Shown: positions 1 to 9,391, numbered from the stretch's first letter. The stretch is 64,000 bases of DNA from Duganella sp. BJB480 (GCA_003416985.1 QVIN01000002.1:682001-746000), one strand, 5' to 3'. A program made the numbers and translations. Notes: a model not told the origin generated them from the sequence alone.

Positions 1-2474
1 TGACCGGCATGGGCATCGCCAACGCGTCGATGCTGGACGAAGGCACGGCCGCCGCCGAAGCGATGACGCTGATCCAGCGCGTGGGCAAGTCGAAATCGAC
101 CGTGTTCTATGTCGCCGAAGACGTGCTGCCGCAAACCCGCGAAGTGGTCGAGACCCGCGCCAAGCCGCTGGGCATCGAGGTGAAGACCTTCCACCCGGCC
201 GAACTGTCGGCGGTGGGCGATTGCTTCGGCGTGCTGCTGCAATACCCTGGCGTGAACGGCGCGGTGCGCGACTACAAGGCCGACGTGGAAACGGTCAAGG
301 CCAAGGGCGCGATGGTGGTGGTCGCCGCCGACCTGCTGGCGCTGACCATGCTCACGCCTCCGGGCGAATGGGGCGCGGACGTGGTGGTCGGTAACAGCCA
401 GCGCTTCGGCGTGCCGCTGGGCTTCGGCGGCCCGCACGCGGGCTACCTGTCGACCCGCGACGAATTCAAGCGCAGCATGTCCGGCCGCCTGGTCGGCGTC
501 ACCATCGACGCCCAGGGCAACAAGGCCTACCGCCTGGCGCTGCAAACCCGCGAGCAGCACATCCGCCGCGAAAAAGCCACCTCCAACATCTGCACCGCGC
601 AGGTGCTGCTGGCGGTGATGGCGTCGATGTACGCCGTCTACCACGGCCCGAAAGGCCTGCAGCAGATCGCCCAGCGCGTGCACCGCTACACCGGTGTGCT
701 GGCCGCCAACCTGAAGACGCTGGGTTACACCGTCACCAACGACACCTTCTTCGACACGCTGACCGTCGCCGTCAAGAGCGCCGAGCAGCTGCACGCGTCG
801 GCCCATTCGCACGGCGTGAACCTGCGCGTGATCGACGCCACCCACGTCGGCGTGTCGCTGGACGAGACCACCAGCCGCGAAGACATCGCGCTGCTGTGGA
901 CCGTGTTCGCGCACCCTGTCGGCGGCCCGGCCCACGGCCCGGACTTCGACACCGTGGAAGCGGCCGTCGCGCTGTCGTTCCCGGCGTCGCTGTCGCGCAC
1001 CAGCGACTACCTGACCCACCCGGTCTTCAACCGCTACCACTCCGAAACCGAAATGCTGCGCTACCTGCGCAGCCTGGCGGACAAGGACCTGGCGCTGGAC
1101 CGCACCATGATCCCGCTGGGTTCGTGCACCATGAAGCTGAACGCGACCTCGGAGATGATCCCGGTCACCTGGCCCGAGTTCTCGAACATCCACCCGTTCG
1201 CGCCGGACGCGCAGACGGTCGGCTACCGCGAGATGATCTCGCAGCTGGAAGAGATGCTGTGCGCGCTGACCGGCTACGCCGCCGTGTCGCTGCAGCCGAA
1301 CGCCGGCTCGCAGGGCGAGTACGCCGGCCTGCTGGTGATCAAGGCCTACCACGAGTCGCGTGGCGAAGGCCACCGCAACATCTGCCTGATTCCATCGTCG
1401 GCGCACGGCACCAACCCGGCGTCGGCCAACATGGTCGGCATGCAGGTGGTGGTCACCGCCTGCGACGCCAGCGGCAACGTCGACCTGGCCGACCTGAAGG
1501 CCAAGGCTGAACTGCACTCCAAGAACCTGGCTTGCGTGATGGTGACCTATCCATCGACGCACGGCGTGTTCGAGGAAGGCATCCAGGAACTGTGCGAGAT
1601 CGTTCATGGCCACGGCGGCCAGGTGTACATCGACGGCGCCAACATGAACGCGCTGGTCGGCGTGGCGGCTCCGGGCTCGTTCGGCGGCGACGTCTCGCAC
1701 CTGAACCTGCACAAGACCTTCTGCATTCCGCACGGCGGTGGCGGCCCAGGCGTCGGCCCGATCGGCGTGGGCGCGCACCTGGCCAAGTTCCTGCCCAACC
1801 AGCGTTCGAACGGCTACATCCGCGACAACGCCGGCATCGGTTCGGTCAGCGCCGCGCCGTTCGGTTCGGCCAGCATCCTGCCGATTTCGTGGATGTACAT
1901 CGCGATGATGGGTGCGGAAGGCCTGACCGCCGCCACCGAGACCGCGATCCTGAACGCCAACTACATCGCGCGCCGTTTGTCGCCGCACTTCCCTGTGCTG
2001 TACTCGGGCCACGACGGCCTGGTGGCGCACGAGTGCATCATCGACCTGCGTCCACTGCAGGATGCCACCGGCATCAGCAACGAAGACGTGGCCAAGCGCC
2101 TGATGGACTTCGGCTTCCACGCGCCGACCATGAGCTTCCCGGTGCCGGGCACGCTGATGATCGAGCCGACCGAGAGCGAATCGAAGGCCGAGATGGACCG
2201 CTTCATCGACGCGATGATCGCCATCCGCGGCGAGATCGCCAAGGTTGAAAGCGGCGAGTTCGACAAGCTGGACAACCCGCTCAAGTTCGCGCCGCACACC
2301 GCCGAGGTGCTGACCGCCGACAAATGGGAACGCAAGTACAGCCGCGAAGTGGCGGCCTACCCAGTGCCGTCGCTGCGCAAGCAGAAGTACTGGCCGCCGG
2401 TCGGCCGCGCCGACAACGTCTACGGCGACCGCAACCTGTTCTGCGGCTGCGCGCCGATGAGCGACTACGAGTAA
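1..2474 (+). CDS. gcvP: glycine dehydrogenase (decarboxylating), P protein, 5'-truncated by window edge
   Basis: P protein of the glycine cleavage system. It is a cytoplasmic PLP enzyme that decarboxylates glycine and passes the aminomethyl group to the lipoyl arm of GcvH. The reading frame is open from base 3, and the first residues ([15 protein letters not shown]) match the family's N-terminal half, so the true start lies upstream. About 823 of the usual 950-960 residues are present. The PLP lysine is in NLHKTF (codon 1713-1715), followed by the glycine-rich [13 protein letters not shown]. The usual C-terminal end with NLFCGCAP is intact. In relatives gcvT and gcvH lie just upstream, but that part is outside the window. 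A terminator follows the stop codon. Confidence 0.97.
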   Translation, partial: TGMGIANASMLDEGTAAAEAMTLIQRVGKSKSTVFYVAEDVLPQTREVVETRAKPLGIEVKTFHPAELSAVGDCFGVLLQYPGVNGAVRDYKADVETVKAKGAMVVVAADLLALTMLTPPGEWGADVVVGNSQRFGVPLGFGGPHAGYLSTRDEFKRSMSGRLVGVTIDAQGNKAYRLALQTREQHIRREKATSNICTAQVLLAVMASMYAVYHGPKGLQQIAQRVHRYTGVLAANLKTLGYTVTNDTFFDTLTVAVKSAEQLHASAHSHGVNLRVIDATHVGVSLDETTSREDIALLWTVFAHPVGGPAHGPDFDTVEAAVALSFPASLSRTSDYLTHPVFNRYHSETEMLRYLRSLADKDLALDRTMIPLGSCTMKLNATSEMIPVTWPEFSNIHPFAPDAQTVGYREMISQLEEMLCALTGYAAVSLQPNAGSQGEYAGLLVIKAYHESRGEGHRNICLIPSSAHGTNPASANMVGMQVVVTACDASGNVDLADLKAKAELHSKNLACVMVTYPSTHGVFEEGIQELCEIVHGHGGQVYIDGANMNALVGVAAPGSFGGDVSHLNLHKTFCIPHGGGGPGVGPIGVGAHLAKFLPNQRSNGYIRDNAGIGSVSAAPFGSASILPISWMYIAMMGAEGLTAATETAILNANYIARRLSPHFPVLYSGHDGLVAHECIIDLRPLQDATGISNEDVAKRLMDFGFHAPTMSFPVPGTLMIEPTESESKAEMDRFIDAMIAIRGEIAKVESGEFDKLDNPLKFAPHTAEVLTADKWERKYSREVAAYPVPSLRKQKYWPPVGRADNVYGDRNLFCGCAPMSDYE

Positions 2475-2509
2475 TTCAGGGAAGCGCGGTTCGCCGCGCC
2501 AACCGCACG

Positions 2510-2546
2510 ACGCAGGCGAGCCACCCGGCCCGGCCTGCGTTTTTTT
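2510..2546 (+). terminator. intrinsic terminator after gcvP
   Basis: ACGCAGG (2510-2516) pairs with CCTGCGT (2534-2540), and seven T follow the stem. It sits 36 bases after the gcvP stop, so it ends the gcv transcript and isolates the following ArsR operon. Confidence 0.8.
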
Positions 2547-2574
2547 ATGCCAGCTAAATTTTTATCATATTTGG

Positions 2575-2610
2575 TTGACTCCTTTTCACATGTCAGATAT
2601 TCTTTACACA
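2575..2610 (+). promoter_or_regulatory. sigma-70 promoter of the ArsR operon, apparently giving a leaderless mRNA
   Basis: TTGACT (2575-2580) and TATTCT (2598-2603) are separated by 17 bases, a good housekeeping match. The expected transcription start, about 7 bases after the -10 box, coincides with the ATG at 2610, so the first gene may be translated leaderless. The promoter is flanked by the imperfect inverted repeat TTCACATGT / ACACATGAA (7 of 9 pairs), a plausible self-operator. The promoter boxes are seen; leaderless translation and autoregulation are inferred. Confidence 0.6.
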
Positions 2611-2942
2611 TGAAATCGAAAACGCCTACTCCTGGCGGGGATCAGCTGCTGAGTATGCTTGCGGCGCTGTCCAACCCGCACCGCTTGCGCATCATCGCGA
2701 TGCTGCGGTCGGGCGGCCGCAACTATGTGAGCCAGCTGGCGCGCGAGCTGGGCATCAGCCGGCCCTTGCTGCACCTGCATCTGCAAAAGCTGGAGGATGC
2801 CGGCCTGGTCGTCAGCCAGATGGAGCTGTCGCAGGACGGCAAGGCGCTGAACTATTTTGACGTCAGCAATTTCGACTTCGAGCTGACACCGGCCTCGATC
2901 GCCGAGGCGGTCAAGTCGTTGTCCACCAACCCTGAACAATAG
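2610..2942 (+). CDS. ArsR-type winged-helix transcriptional regulator
   Basis: Small DNA-binding protein of 110 residues with an ArsR/MarR-like winged helix. The segment SNPHRLRIIAMLRSGGRNY starts the fold, the recognition helix is in ISRPLLHLHLQKLEDAGLV, and a wing follows. No cysteine metal-binding motif (CVC) is present, so it is not a classical arsenite or cadmium sensor. An upstream TTG/ATG-extended form starting at 2547 would overlap the gcvP terminator and the promoter, so the ATG at 2610 is preferred although no ribosome-binding site precedes it. It is the first gene of a three-gene set with two membrane proteins, which suggests that it controls them. The ligand is unknown. Confidence 0.8.
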   Translation: MKSKTPTPGGDQLLSMLAALSNPHRLRIIAMLRSGGRNYVSQLARELGISRPLLHLHLQKLEDAGLVVSQMELSQDGKALNYFDVSNFDFELTPASIAEAVKSLSTNPEQ

Positions 2943-2950
2943 AGGCAATT

Positions 2951-3208
2951 ATGGCTGAGCATGTATATCTTTTGACGATAGGCCTGCCGCTGCTGGCCAT
3001 CGTGGTCATCGCGGCGATGCGGCATTTCTCCGCCATCCAGCAGGCCAAGCTGCGCTTCTCCCATGAGGAGGCCTACCGCGCGATCGCCGAGAAGGCCGTC
3101 GCCGCGCATACCGAGGCCGCCGCCGCGCTCACGTCCATGGACGCCTCGCTGGCGGACCTGAAGGCGCGCGTGTCGGCGATCGAGAAGATCTTGAAGGAAG
3201 TCGAGTAG
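2951..3208 (+). CDS. small membrane protein with coiled coil, function unknown
   Basis: Not recognised as a named family. The 85 residues contain one N-terminal membrane helix (about residues 5-23, LLTIGLPLLAIVVIAAM) followed by a soluble, heptad-rich helix (about 28-84) ending in LKARVSAIEKILKEVE, a typical coiled coil. It starts 8 bases after the ArsR-type gene (GAGGCAATT before the ATG is a fair ribosome-binding site), so it is co-transcribed with it. The architecture resembles small stress-envelope proteins that pair a membrane anchor with a cytoplasmic coiled coil (PspB-like in shape only). Its job is probably tied to the next membrane protein. Confidence 0.75.
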   Translation: MAEHVYLLTIGLPLLAIVVIAAMRHFSAIQQAKLRFSHEEAYRAIAEKAVAAHTEAAAALTSMDASLADLKARVSAIEKILKEVE

Positions 3209-3234
3209 TCCCAATCACCACCAGGAGCCACCAA

Positions 3235-3666
3235 ATGAACGAAGTGTCGTTAGTGCGTCTGTATATGCTGAGAGCCGTATATCTGATTATCGCGGTGGGA
3301 CTGGGCCTGGTGGTGTGGCCTGGCGTGCTCCATCACGACAAGCCGTGGAGCCTGATGGGTGGCGTGGTCAATTGCATGCTGGCGGCGTTCGGCCTGTTGT
3401 GCGCGATCGGCGTGCGCTATCCGCTGCAGATGCTGCCCGTGCTGCTGTGGGAGCTGACGTGGAAAATCATCTGGATGCTGGTGGTCGTCGTGCCGGCATG
3501 GCGCTCCGGCACGATGGACGCGGGCACGATGGAGATCCTGGTGCAGTGCACGGTGGTGGTGATCATCCCGATCGCCATGCCCTGGGGTTACGTCTTCAGG
3601 AAGTACCTGCAGCAATCGGGCGACCGCTGGTCCCGCGCCGCGCCGCCCAGCCGCCAGGGCGCCTGA
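3235..3666 (+). CDS. four-helix integral membrane protein, function unknown
   Basis: The protein has 143 residues with four predicted membrane helices (about residues 11-28, 40-58, 65-86 and 103-121) and a short basic C-terminal tail. No catalytic motif is visible. The start is supported by CAGGAG about 9 bases upstream. It is the third gene of the ArsR-led operon and ends 5 bases before the stop of the convergent chemoreceptor gene. Similar unnamed proteins are often found beside ArsR-type regulators in this family (from memory). It might be a small transporter or a membrane-stress protein, but nothing in the sequence decides this. Confidence 0.75.
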   Translation: MNEVSLVRLYMLRAVYLIIAVGLGLVVWPGVLHHDKPWSLMGGVVNCMLAAFGLLCAIGVRYPLQMLPVLLWELTWKIIWMLVVVVPAWRSGTMDAGTMEILVQCTVVVIIPIAMPWGYVFRKYLQQSGDRWSRAAPPSRQGA

Positions 3667-3671
3667 TCCGC

Positions 3672-5303
3672 TCAGTTGCGCACCGACGCCAGGCGCAGGC
3701 GGACCACGCGGGGCGAGCCGGCGGGCAGCCTGGATGGCGGCGGTTCCATCCCCTCGTCCAGTTTGAACATCGCCACCGCCTCCGATAGATTGACCGCCTG
3801 CCGCTGCAAGCTCGATGCCGCGCTGGCGGCTTGTTCGACCAGCGCCAGCTTCTGCTGCGTCACCTGATCCATCTCGACGATGGCCTGGTGCATGCCCTGC
3901 AAGCCCTGCGCCTGCACCACGCTGGCGGCGCTGACCTGGTCGATGATATCCCCCACCTGCTGCACCGACGCCACGATCTCCGCCATGCTGGCGCCGGCCT
4001 CCTCCACCGAGCGGCTGCCGCCCTCGATCTCGGCCACCGACTCGGCGATCAGCTGCTTGATCTCGTGCGCCGCCGTGGCCGAGCGCTGCGCCAGCGTGCG
4101 TACCTCGCCCGCCACCACCGCGAAGCCCTCGCCATGCGCGCCCGCGCGCGCCGCCTCCACCGCCGCGTTCAGGGCCAGCAGATTGGTCTGGAAGGCGATG
4201 CCGTCGATGACGCCGACGATCTCCACCACCTTGCGCGAGCTGCCGCGGATGGCCGCCATCGTCACCACCAGCCGCTGCACCACGCTGCCGCCGCGCACCG
4301 CGAAGTTGGTGGCGCAGCGCGCCAGATGATTGGCCAGTTGCGCGTTGTTGGCGGTCTGCGTGACGGTGTCGCTGAGCTCCTTCATCGAGCTGCTGGCCTC
4401 TTCCAGCGTGGAGGCCTGGGCCTCGGTGCGCTGCGTCAGGTCGACATTGCCCTTGGCGATCTCGCGCGAGGCCGTGTCGATCGACTGCGCCGACGCCAGG
4501 ATGGTCTTCAAGGTGGTGTTCAGGTTGCGGATGCTGGTGTCGAGCGCGCGCGAGGTTTCGGCGATTTCGTCCTTGCCGTAGACGCGGTTCTTCACCGTCA
4601 GGTTGCCCTCGGCCAGGTCGATCGCGGCCGCGCCGATTTCGCTCACGTCCTTCAACATGGCCCGCCGCACGGCCATCGTCACCAGCAGCGACAGCGTGAT
4701 CGACAGCACCACCAGCGCCGGCATCAAGATCGACAAGGTCCTGAACTCCGCCTCGGCGTCGTTGTAGGCGCGCGTGCTGAGCGCCGCCTCCAGCCGCGAC
4801 AACTCATCGAGCCGGCGCGCCACCACGTCGAACGCCCGCTCGGCCGTCGACATGGCGTTGACCGCCATCGACTGGTCGACCATGCTCAATTCGACGACGT
4901 CGCCGATGGCCTTGACGTACAACGCGTGCGCCGCCTGCGACTGGGCGACGAAACGGCGTTCGGCCGGATCCGCCTGGGTCGCCATCTCCAGCTGCGCGTA
5001 CTGGCGGTCCAGCGCGGCCTGGCGGGCGTGGATGTCGCGCACCAGCGCGTCGATGCGCGCCGGCGAGAAGCTGGCGTTGATCCAGGTGAGCAGCTGGTAG
5101 ATCTCGGTATGCGCGCGGTTGGCGCCGGCCACCAGGTCGGCCGCCGCCTTGAGCCGCACGGCGCGCTGCTGCACCATGTCCTCCAGCCGGTGGTTCTGCC
5201 GCACCAGCCCGGCGAAGGCGCCGACCGACAGCACGATCAGCAGGATCAGCACCACGCCCGGCGCCAGCAGCAGCTTGGGCCCTATTCGCAGTTTGCTGAG
5301 CAT
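3672..5303 (-). CDS. methyl-accepting chemotaxis protein
   Basis: Chemoreceptor of 543 residues that signals through CheW/CheA to flagellar or pilus motility. Order of parts: TM1 about 11-32, a periplasmic four-helix bundle of about 155 residues (4HB type), TM2 about 190-213, HAMP, then a long cytoplasmic coiled coil. The highly conserved hairpin tip [20 protein letters not shown] is intact. The last residues carry no NWETF-type CheR tether, so methylation would rely on other receptors. The gene starts 9 bases after the stop of the upstream Cache-domain gene, so the two form one transcriptional unit. Confidence 0.95.
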   Translation of the reverse strand: MLSKLRIGPKLLLAPGVVLILLIVLSVGAFAGLVRQNHRLEDMVQQRAVRLKAAADLVAGANRAHTEIYQLLTWINASFSPARIDALVRDIHARQAALDRQYAQLEMATQADPAERRFVAQSQAAHALYVKAIGDVVELSMVDQSMAVNAMSTAERAFDVVARRLDELSRLEAALSTRAYNDAEAEFRTLSILMPALVVLSITLSLLVTMAVRRAMLKDVSEIGAAAIDLAEGNLTVKNRVYGKDEIAETSRALDTSIRNLNTTLKTILASAQSIDTASREIAKGNVDLTQRTEAQASTLEEASSSMKELSDTVTQTANNAQLANHLARCATNFAVRGGSVVQRLVVTMAAIRGSSRKVVEIVGVIDGIAFQTNLLALNAAVEAARAGAHGEGFAVVAGEVRTLAQRSATAAHEIKQLIAESVAEIEGGSRSVEEAGASMAEIVASVQQVGDIIDQVSAASVVQAQGLQGMHQAIVEMDQVTQQKLALVEQAASAASSLQRQAVNLSEAVAMFKLDEGMEPPPSRLPAGSPRVVRLRLASVRN

Positions 5304-5312
5304 GTCCGTGGC

Positions 5313-5750
5313 TCAGTGTTTGTAGATACCGGCTTCCAGCGTCACATCCTCCACCCGCAGCACGTAGGTGCTCTTGGCCTCGACCTTGCCGGTCTGCGGA
5401 TTGCGGAACTTGTAGTCGACCCAGCCCGAGCCCTTGCCCTTGGCCAGCGCCAGCATCTCCTGGCGGAAGGGCTTGCCGTCGGCGTCCGGCACATCCAGCA
5501 GGTTCTTGCCGATCAGCGCGTTGGTCGGGTGGGCGATGGTGATGCCGTTCAGGTCGCGCATGGCCAGGTACAGGGCGCCCTGGTTGAATTCCGGGTCCTT
5601 GCGGTTGATGCGGGCGATCATCTCGGCCTTGCCGTGCGCGCGCACGAACTGCGCGCCCTTCTCGGCCAGGGCGACCGCGTCTTTCTCGTTGGGGGCGGCG
5701 TGGACGCACATGGAGCACAGCAACAGGGCGATACCGAATATAGCGCGCAT
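5313..5750 (-). CDS. secreted single-Cache-domain protein, probable ligand-binding partner of the adjacent chemoreceptor
   Basis: The 145-residue protein has a signal peptide (MRAIFGIALLLCSMCVHA) and one small Cache_2-like sensor domain (GITIAHPTNALIGKNLLDV, then a DGKPF and a GWVDYKFRNP segment). This fold senses small ligands outside the cytoplasm. The ATG at 5750 is chosen because GGAGAGA lies 5 bases before it; an ATG 15 bases upstream would not fit. It is directly upstream of the chemoreceptor on the same strand (9-base gap). The receptor has only a four-helix periplasmic bundle, so this free Cache protein may deliver the ligand signal to it. That partnership is inferred from context only. 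Confidence 0.85.
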   Translation of the reverse strand: MRAIFGIALLLCSMCVHAAPNEKDAVALAEKGAQFVRAHGKAEMIARINRKDPEFNQGALYLAMRDLNGITIAHPTNALIGKNLLDVPDADGKPFRQEMLALAKGKGSGWVDYKFRNPQTGKVEAKSTYVLRVEDVTLEAGIYKH

Positions 5751-5838
5751 GATTCTCTCCTGCATGTAAGATGTTGTACTCTAAGCCGCTTGCTGCGGCG
5801 CAATTTTGCGTTTGGTCAAAGTCCTCCTCAGGAGCAAC

Positions 5839-6168
5839 ATGAAAGCATCGATCAAGGCCGCCCTGATTTCGGCGTTGGTATTTCCCGGCCTCGGCCACCT
5901 GGTGCTGCGGCGCGGCGCGCGCGGGCTGCTGTTCATTGTGCCGACGCTGCTGGCGGGCGGCTACCTGCTGCGCGCCACGCTGACTTTGGCCGGCACGCTG
6001 ATGGATGAAGTCAACAGCGGCAGGCTGCCGCCCGATCCATTGCTGGTGCTGGAGCGCGTGCACAGTTCGGGCATCGACAACCCGCTCACCAACGGCGCGG
6101 CGCTGGTCTGCATCGTTTGCTGGATAGGCGCGGTGGCCGACGCGCTGTGGCTGGGGCGACACCGCTAG
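5839..6168 (+). CDS. small membrane protein of unknown function
   Basis: The protein has 109 residues starting at the ATG with AGGAG (5830-5834) in front; the longer frame from 5806 has no such site. It has three hydrophobic stretches (about residues 8-24, 30-55 and 88-108), two of them rich in Gly and Leu (FPGLGHLVLRRGARGLLFIV). The layout recalls TM2-like or DUF5683-like small membrane proteins, but I cannot place it in a named family. It is divergent from the Cache-MCP unit and 52 bases upstream of the cupin gene, with which it may share a transcript. Confidence 0.75.
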   Translation: MKASIKAALISALVFPGLGHLVLRRGARGLLFIVPTLLAGGYLLRATLTLAGTLMDEVNSGRLPPDPLLVLERVHSSGIDNPLTNGAALVCIVCWIGAVADALWLGRHR

Positions 6169-6220
6169 CGGCGCGCGGCGGCGTACAATCGCCCGATCCC
6201 CCCACCTGAAAGGATCCGCC

Positions 6221-6631
6221 ATGCCTGCCCGCCAGCCTGTCCTCCAACTACTGCCCGCCGTCGCCGCCCTGCTGCTTGCCGTGTCGGCCGGCGCCGTGCA
6301 CGCCCAGGCCTCCGCCATCCACCGCACCGTGGTCACCAAGGCCGACGTTTCGGTGCCGGGCCGCGAGGCAGTGGTCGCCAGGGTCGAGGTGGATGTGGGC
6401 GGCGTCGCCGGCCGGCACTCGCATCCGGGCGACGAGATCAGCTACGTGCTGGAGGGCGAAGGCGAATTGCGCGTCGACGGCGAGGACCCGCGCCGCGTCA
6501 AGGCCGGCGAGGCCTTTGTGATCCCGGCCGGCGTCGTCCACGACGCGCTCAATGTCGGCAAGGTGCCGCTCAAGCTGGTCGGCGTGTACGTGGTCGACAA
6601 GGGCAAGCCGCTGGCCACGCCGGGCAAATAA
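6221..6631 (+). CDS. secreted cupin-domain protein
   Basis: The 136-residue protein has a signal peptide (residues 1-28, cleavage after VHA) and a single small cupin barrel. The metal-binding motif 1 is GRHSHPGDEISYVLEGEGEL and motif 2 is PAGVVHDALNVG, giving the usual His/His/Glu/His metal ligands. Such periplasmic cupins are of variable activity (isomerases, dioxygenases, binding proteins), and no substrate is evident. The start is supported by AAAGGAT 7 bases upstream. It converges on the ABC permease gene with only 6 bases between the stops. Confidence 0.88.
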   Translation: MPARQPVLQLLPAVAALLLAVSAGAVHAQASAIHRTVVTKADVSVPGREAVVARVEVDVGGVAGRHSHPGDEISYVLEGEGELRVDGEDPRRVKAGEAFVIPAGVVHDALNVGKVPLKLVGVYVVDKGKPLATPGK

Positions 6632-6637
6632 CGCCGC

Positions 6638-8065
6638 TTATTCCAGCAGGCGGCCGGCGGGCAGCACGGCGGGCAGCGCCATCAGGCGCCGCCACCGCCA
6701 GCCCAGCGCCAGCAGGGACGCCAGCACGATGGCCGCGCAGACCCAGAACACGGGGAACGCCGGCCACGTGCGCTCGACGCCCAGCATCATCAGGTAAGCG
6801 ACGATGGTCAGGAAGGTCGCTATCAAGGTGGCGGTCTGATTGGTGGACGCCGGCATCTTCGCGTAATCGCACAGCAGCGTGCAGGCGAGCGGCAGCATCA
6901 GCGCCGACAACACGCAGGTCGAAGCATACAGCTGCGGCGCGCCGTGCATCACCATGTCGATGGTGGCCGCGCACGCCACCGTCACCAGCCACACGCGCAG
7001 GAACCGCTTCAACAGCGCCGCGCCCAGCAGGCGGTTGAGCTGCGCAGCCGCCGGAGCGCCCGGCGTCAGCAGGTACAAGGCCTGCTCGGCGCCGTGCCGC
7101 ACGACGCTCTTCTGCAACTCGGCCGCGTAGATCACCACGCTCGCCAGCACGCAGGCCTGCAGCAGCGAGGTGCGCGCCATCTGCCGCAGCAGTTCGGAGT
7201 CGTCGAAGCCGTGCAACACCAGCAGCGCCAGCAAAATCAGCAGCGCGCCCCCATGGTAGCCGCCTTCATGCGCGGCCGGGCCGAAGGTGTACGGCAGCAT
7301 GCGGCCCGGCGCGGCGCCGCCACGGCTGTCGCGCCGCAAGCTGGTGCGATAGCCGATCCGCAGGCGCATGGTCCAGCGACTCCAGCTGGCGGCGTCGCCG
7401 GGCTTGGGCGCGTCGCCCTGCACCCTGCGCACGGTCGCCATGCGGCGCGCATGCCAGCTCCAGTGGCTGTCGCCCCCGCGCGGGAACGCCGCCCGCATGC
7501 CGAAGCCACCCAGCACCGACGCCACGATCATGCCGATGCCGGTCAATGCCGGCTCGCCCATCCAGCCTATCGCGTCCCACATCGCGTGCAAGGGCGCCTT
7601 GAGCACCGACACCGACAGGAGGATCAGCAGCGACGGCAGGAACGCCAGCACCGTGTAGCGCTGCGCGTACAGGATGAAGCTGTAGAACAAGCAGGCGCCG
7701 ACCAGCGCATAGCCGAAGTGTCCGAACACCGCGCCGATCATCGCAGCGATCAGCAAAGTCATGGTCCCGTACAGCATCAAGGTCAGCACGATCAGCCGGT
7801 GGCGCAGCTTCGGCACCAGGCAGGCGTAGGCCGGCTGGTTCTGCTGCACGGCGCTCTTCAGCAAGGCGCCGCCCCAGATCAGGATCAGGAACGACCACGC
7901 GCCGGTCAGCATGCCCCAGCCCAGCTCCGCGCGGTCGATGTAGCGCGCGAACACCAGTGCCGCCACGCCCACCACCAGAGCCAGCCAGCTGATGCGCACC
8001 AGCGTGCGGCTGGCGCAGCGGTCGCGCACCACTTGCAGCAGCAATTGCGAATAGGCCGCGTTCAT
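6638..8065 (-). CDS. ABC transporter permease of a GntR-regulated operon
   Basis: The 475-residue membrane protein has about eleven hydrophobic helices in two blocks separated by a basic cytoplasmic stretch (roughly residues 205-265, rich in Arg). It starts at the ATG at 8065, which overlaps the ATPase stop by four bases (ATGA), so the two proteins are translationally coupled. It has no recognisable catalytic site and resembles the large permeases that accompany YtrA-type ABC ATPases. The transported substrate is unknown; relatives are linked to cell-envelope stress and peptide antibiotics. The longer open frame beginning at 8791 is an out-of-frame extension through the ATPase gene and is not real. 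Confidence 0.85.
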   Translation of the reverse strand: MNAAYSQLLLQVVRDRCASRTLVRISWLALVVGVAALVFARYIDRAELGWGMLTGAWSFLILIWGGALLKSAVQQNQPAYACLVPKLRHRLIVLTLMLYGTMTLLIAAMIGAVFGHFGYALVGACLFYSFILYAQRYTVLAFLPSLLILLSVSVLKAPLHAMWDAIGWMGEPALTGIGMIVASVLGGFGMRAAFPRGGDSHWSWHARRMATVRRVQGDAPKPGDAASWSRWTMRLRIGYRTSLRRDSRGGAAPGRMLPYTFGPAAHEGGYHGGALLILLALLVLHGFDDSELLRQMARTSLLQACVLASVVIYAAELQKSVVRHGAEQALYLLTPGAPAAAQLNRLLGAALLKRFLRVWLVTVACAATIDMVMHGAPQLYASTCVLSALMLPLACTLLCDYAKMPASTNQTATLIATFLTIVAYLMMLGVERTWPAFPVFWVCAAIVLASLLALGWRWRRLMALPAVLPAGRLLE

Positions 8066-8937
8066 TTGGTCACCTCGACGAACAGGTCTTCCAGGCTCAG
8101 GGTTTCCACCCGCAGGTCCGGGCCGGCGCGCAGGTCGGCCGCCTCCTGCCCGTTCAGGCGCGCCACGATGCTGACGCCGCCGCTGCGGTCCTGCTGGCGG
8201 CGGATCTCGTCGCGCAGCTGCAGGCGCGCCAGCGCCGCCGCCGTGCCGGTGATGCGGTGCGCGCTTTCCAGCAGCTCGTCCAGCGGCGCCTGCAGCGTGA
8301 TCTTGCCGCCCTGGAGGAAGGCCACGTCCAGCGCCACCCGCTCCAGGTCCGACAGGATGTGGGTGGAAAAGATCACCGTGGTGTCGCGCTCGATCACGTC
8401 GTCCACCAGCTCGTGCAGGAAGTCGCGGCGGCCGACCGGATCGAGGCTGGCGACCGGTTCGTCCAGCACCAGCAATTTCGGGTCGTGCGCCAGCGCGCGG
8501 ATGATCGACAGGCGCTGCTTCTCGCCGCCGGACAAGCGGCCGATCTGCTTGTGGCGCGCGTCGCCGGCGAAGCCCCAGCGCTCCAGCAGGCCGTCCACCT
8601 TGCCGGCGTTCCAGCGCGGGTACAGCGCCTTGAAGTAGTCCAGCATCTGCACCGGCGTGAGCCACTCGAACAGGTCGGACTTCTGCGGCACGTAGCCGAT
8701 CCAGGCGCGCACCTCGTCGCCCAGCTGCGTGGACGGCTGGCCGAACAGCGTGCAGCCACCGGCATTGGCTTCGCGCAGGCCGAGCAGGCATTCGAGCAGC
8801 GTCGATTTGCCGGCGCCGTTGCGGCCCAGCAGGCCGACCACCTGGCCGGGCGCGATGTCCCAGTTCACGCCCTGCAGCACCTGTTGGCCGCCGAACGATT
8901 TATGCAGGTTGGCGACATTGACGACGGATGGTTTCAT
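8062..8937 (-). CDS. ABC transporter ATP-binding protein
   Basis: Cytoplasmic ATPase of 291 residues with every nucleotide-binding element in place: Walker A GRNGAGKST (38-46), signature LSGGEKQRLS (135-144), Walker B LLVLDEP (155-161) with catalytic E160, and the H-loop FSTH. The C-terminal about 70 residues form an extra domain typical of exporter-type ATPases. It overlaps GntR upstream and the permease downstream by four bases each, so all three genes are one unit under the operator at 9347-9364. Probable role: export or envelope defence. The substrate is not determinable. Confidence 0.93.
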   Translation of the reverse strand: MKPSVVNVANLHKSFGGQQVLQGVNWDIAPGQVVGLLGRNGAGKSTLLECLLGLREANAGGCTLFGQPSTQLGDEVRAWIGYVPQKSDLFEWLTPVQMLDYFKALYPRWNAGKVDGLLERWGFAGDARHKQIGRLSGGEKQRLSIIRALAHDPKLLVLDEPVASLDPVGRRDFLHELVDDVIERDTTVIFSTHILSDLERVALDVAFLQGGKITLQAPLDELLESAHRITGTAAALARLQLRDEIRRQQDRSGGVSIVARLNGQEAADLRAGPDLRVETLSLEDLFVEVTK

Positions 8938-9332
8938 GGTTCTTCCTTGAGGATTTTATTGAACAGGGCAAGTACGGCATCGGGATCGAGTTCCAGCTGG
9001 CGCGCCTCCTCGGCGGCCCGCTCCAGCGTGGGCCGCAGCAGGGCCTCGCGTTCGCGGGTGTTGTGCGCGTTGGCCTTGCGTTCGGCCACCAGCATGCCGA
9101 TGCCGCGGCTGCGCGTGAGCAGGCCCTCGGTCTCCATCATGTTGTAGGCCTTGGAGACGGTCATCGGATTGACGGCCAGCGCCAGCGCGACGTCGCGCAC
9201 GGACGGCAGCACGTCGCCCGGCGCCAGCACGCGGGCGGCCAGCAGGCGGCGGGTCTGCTCGATCAGCTGCCGGTAGATCGGCTCGGACGAGCCGGTCGCG
9301 ATCGAGAACAGGGAGGCTGTATGGGAGGTCAT
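8934..9332 (-). CDS. GntR-family (YtrA subfamily) repressor
   Basis: The 132-residue regulator has an N-terminal winged helix (PIYRQLIEQTRRLLAARVL, then LPSVRDVALALAVNPMTVSK as the recognition region) and the short helical C-terminal dimerisation tail of the YtrA subfamily, with no large effector domain. It is first in the operon with the ABC ATPase and permease. Its promoter contains an almost perfect palindrome (9347-9364), so it very probably represses its own operon and is released by an unknown signal. Confidence 0.93.
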   Translation of the reverse strand: MTSHTASLFSIATGSSEPIYRQLIEQTRRLLAARVLAPGDVLPSVRDVALALAVNPMTVSKAYNMMETEGLLTRSRGIGMLVAERKANAHNTREREALLRPTLERAAEEARQLELDPDAVLALFNKILKEEP

Positions 9333-9346
9333 TTTTTTGTATCGGT

Positions 9347-9391
9347 GTATTAGTTGACTAATACATTAATCCTGAAAACGCGGCTTGTCAA
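9347..9391 (-). promoter_or_regulatory. promoter and GntR operator of the GntR-ABC operon
   Basis: On the minus strand TTGACA (9386-9391) is followed after 17 bases by TAATGT (9363-9368). The palindrome GTATTAGT-TG-ACTAATAC (9347-9364) has perfect 8-base arms around a 2-base centre, and it overlaps the end of the -10 box and the expected start of transcription. YtrA-type repressors are known to bind GT-rich/AC-rich palindromes of this kind. Binding by the adjacent GntR protein is inferred. Confidence 0.75.
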
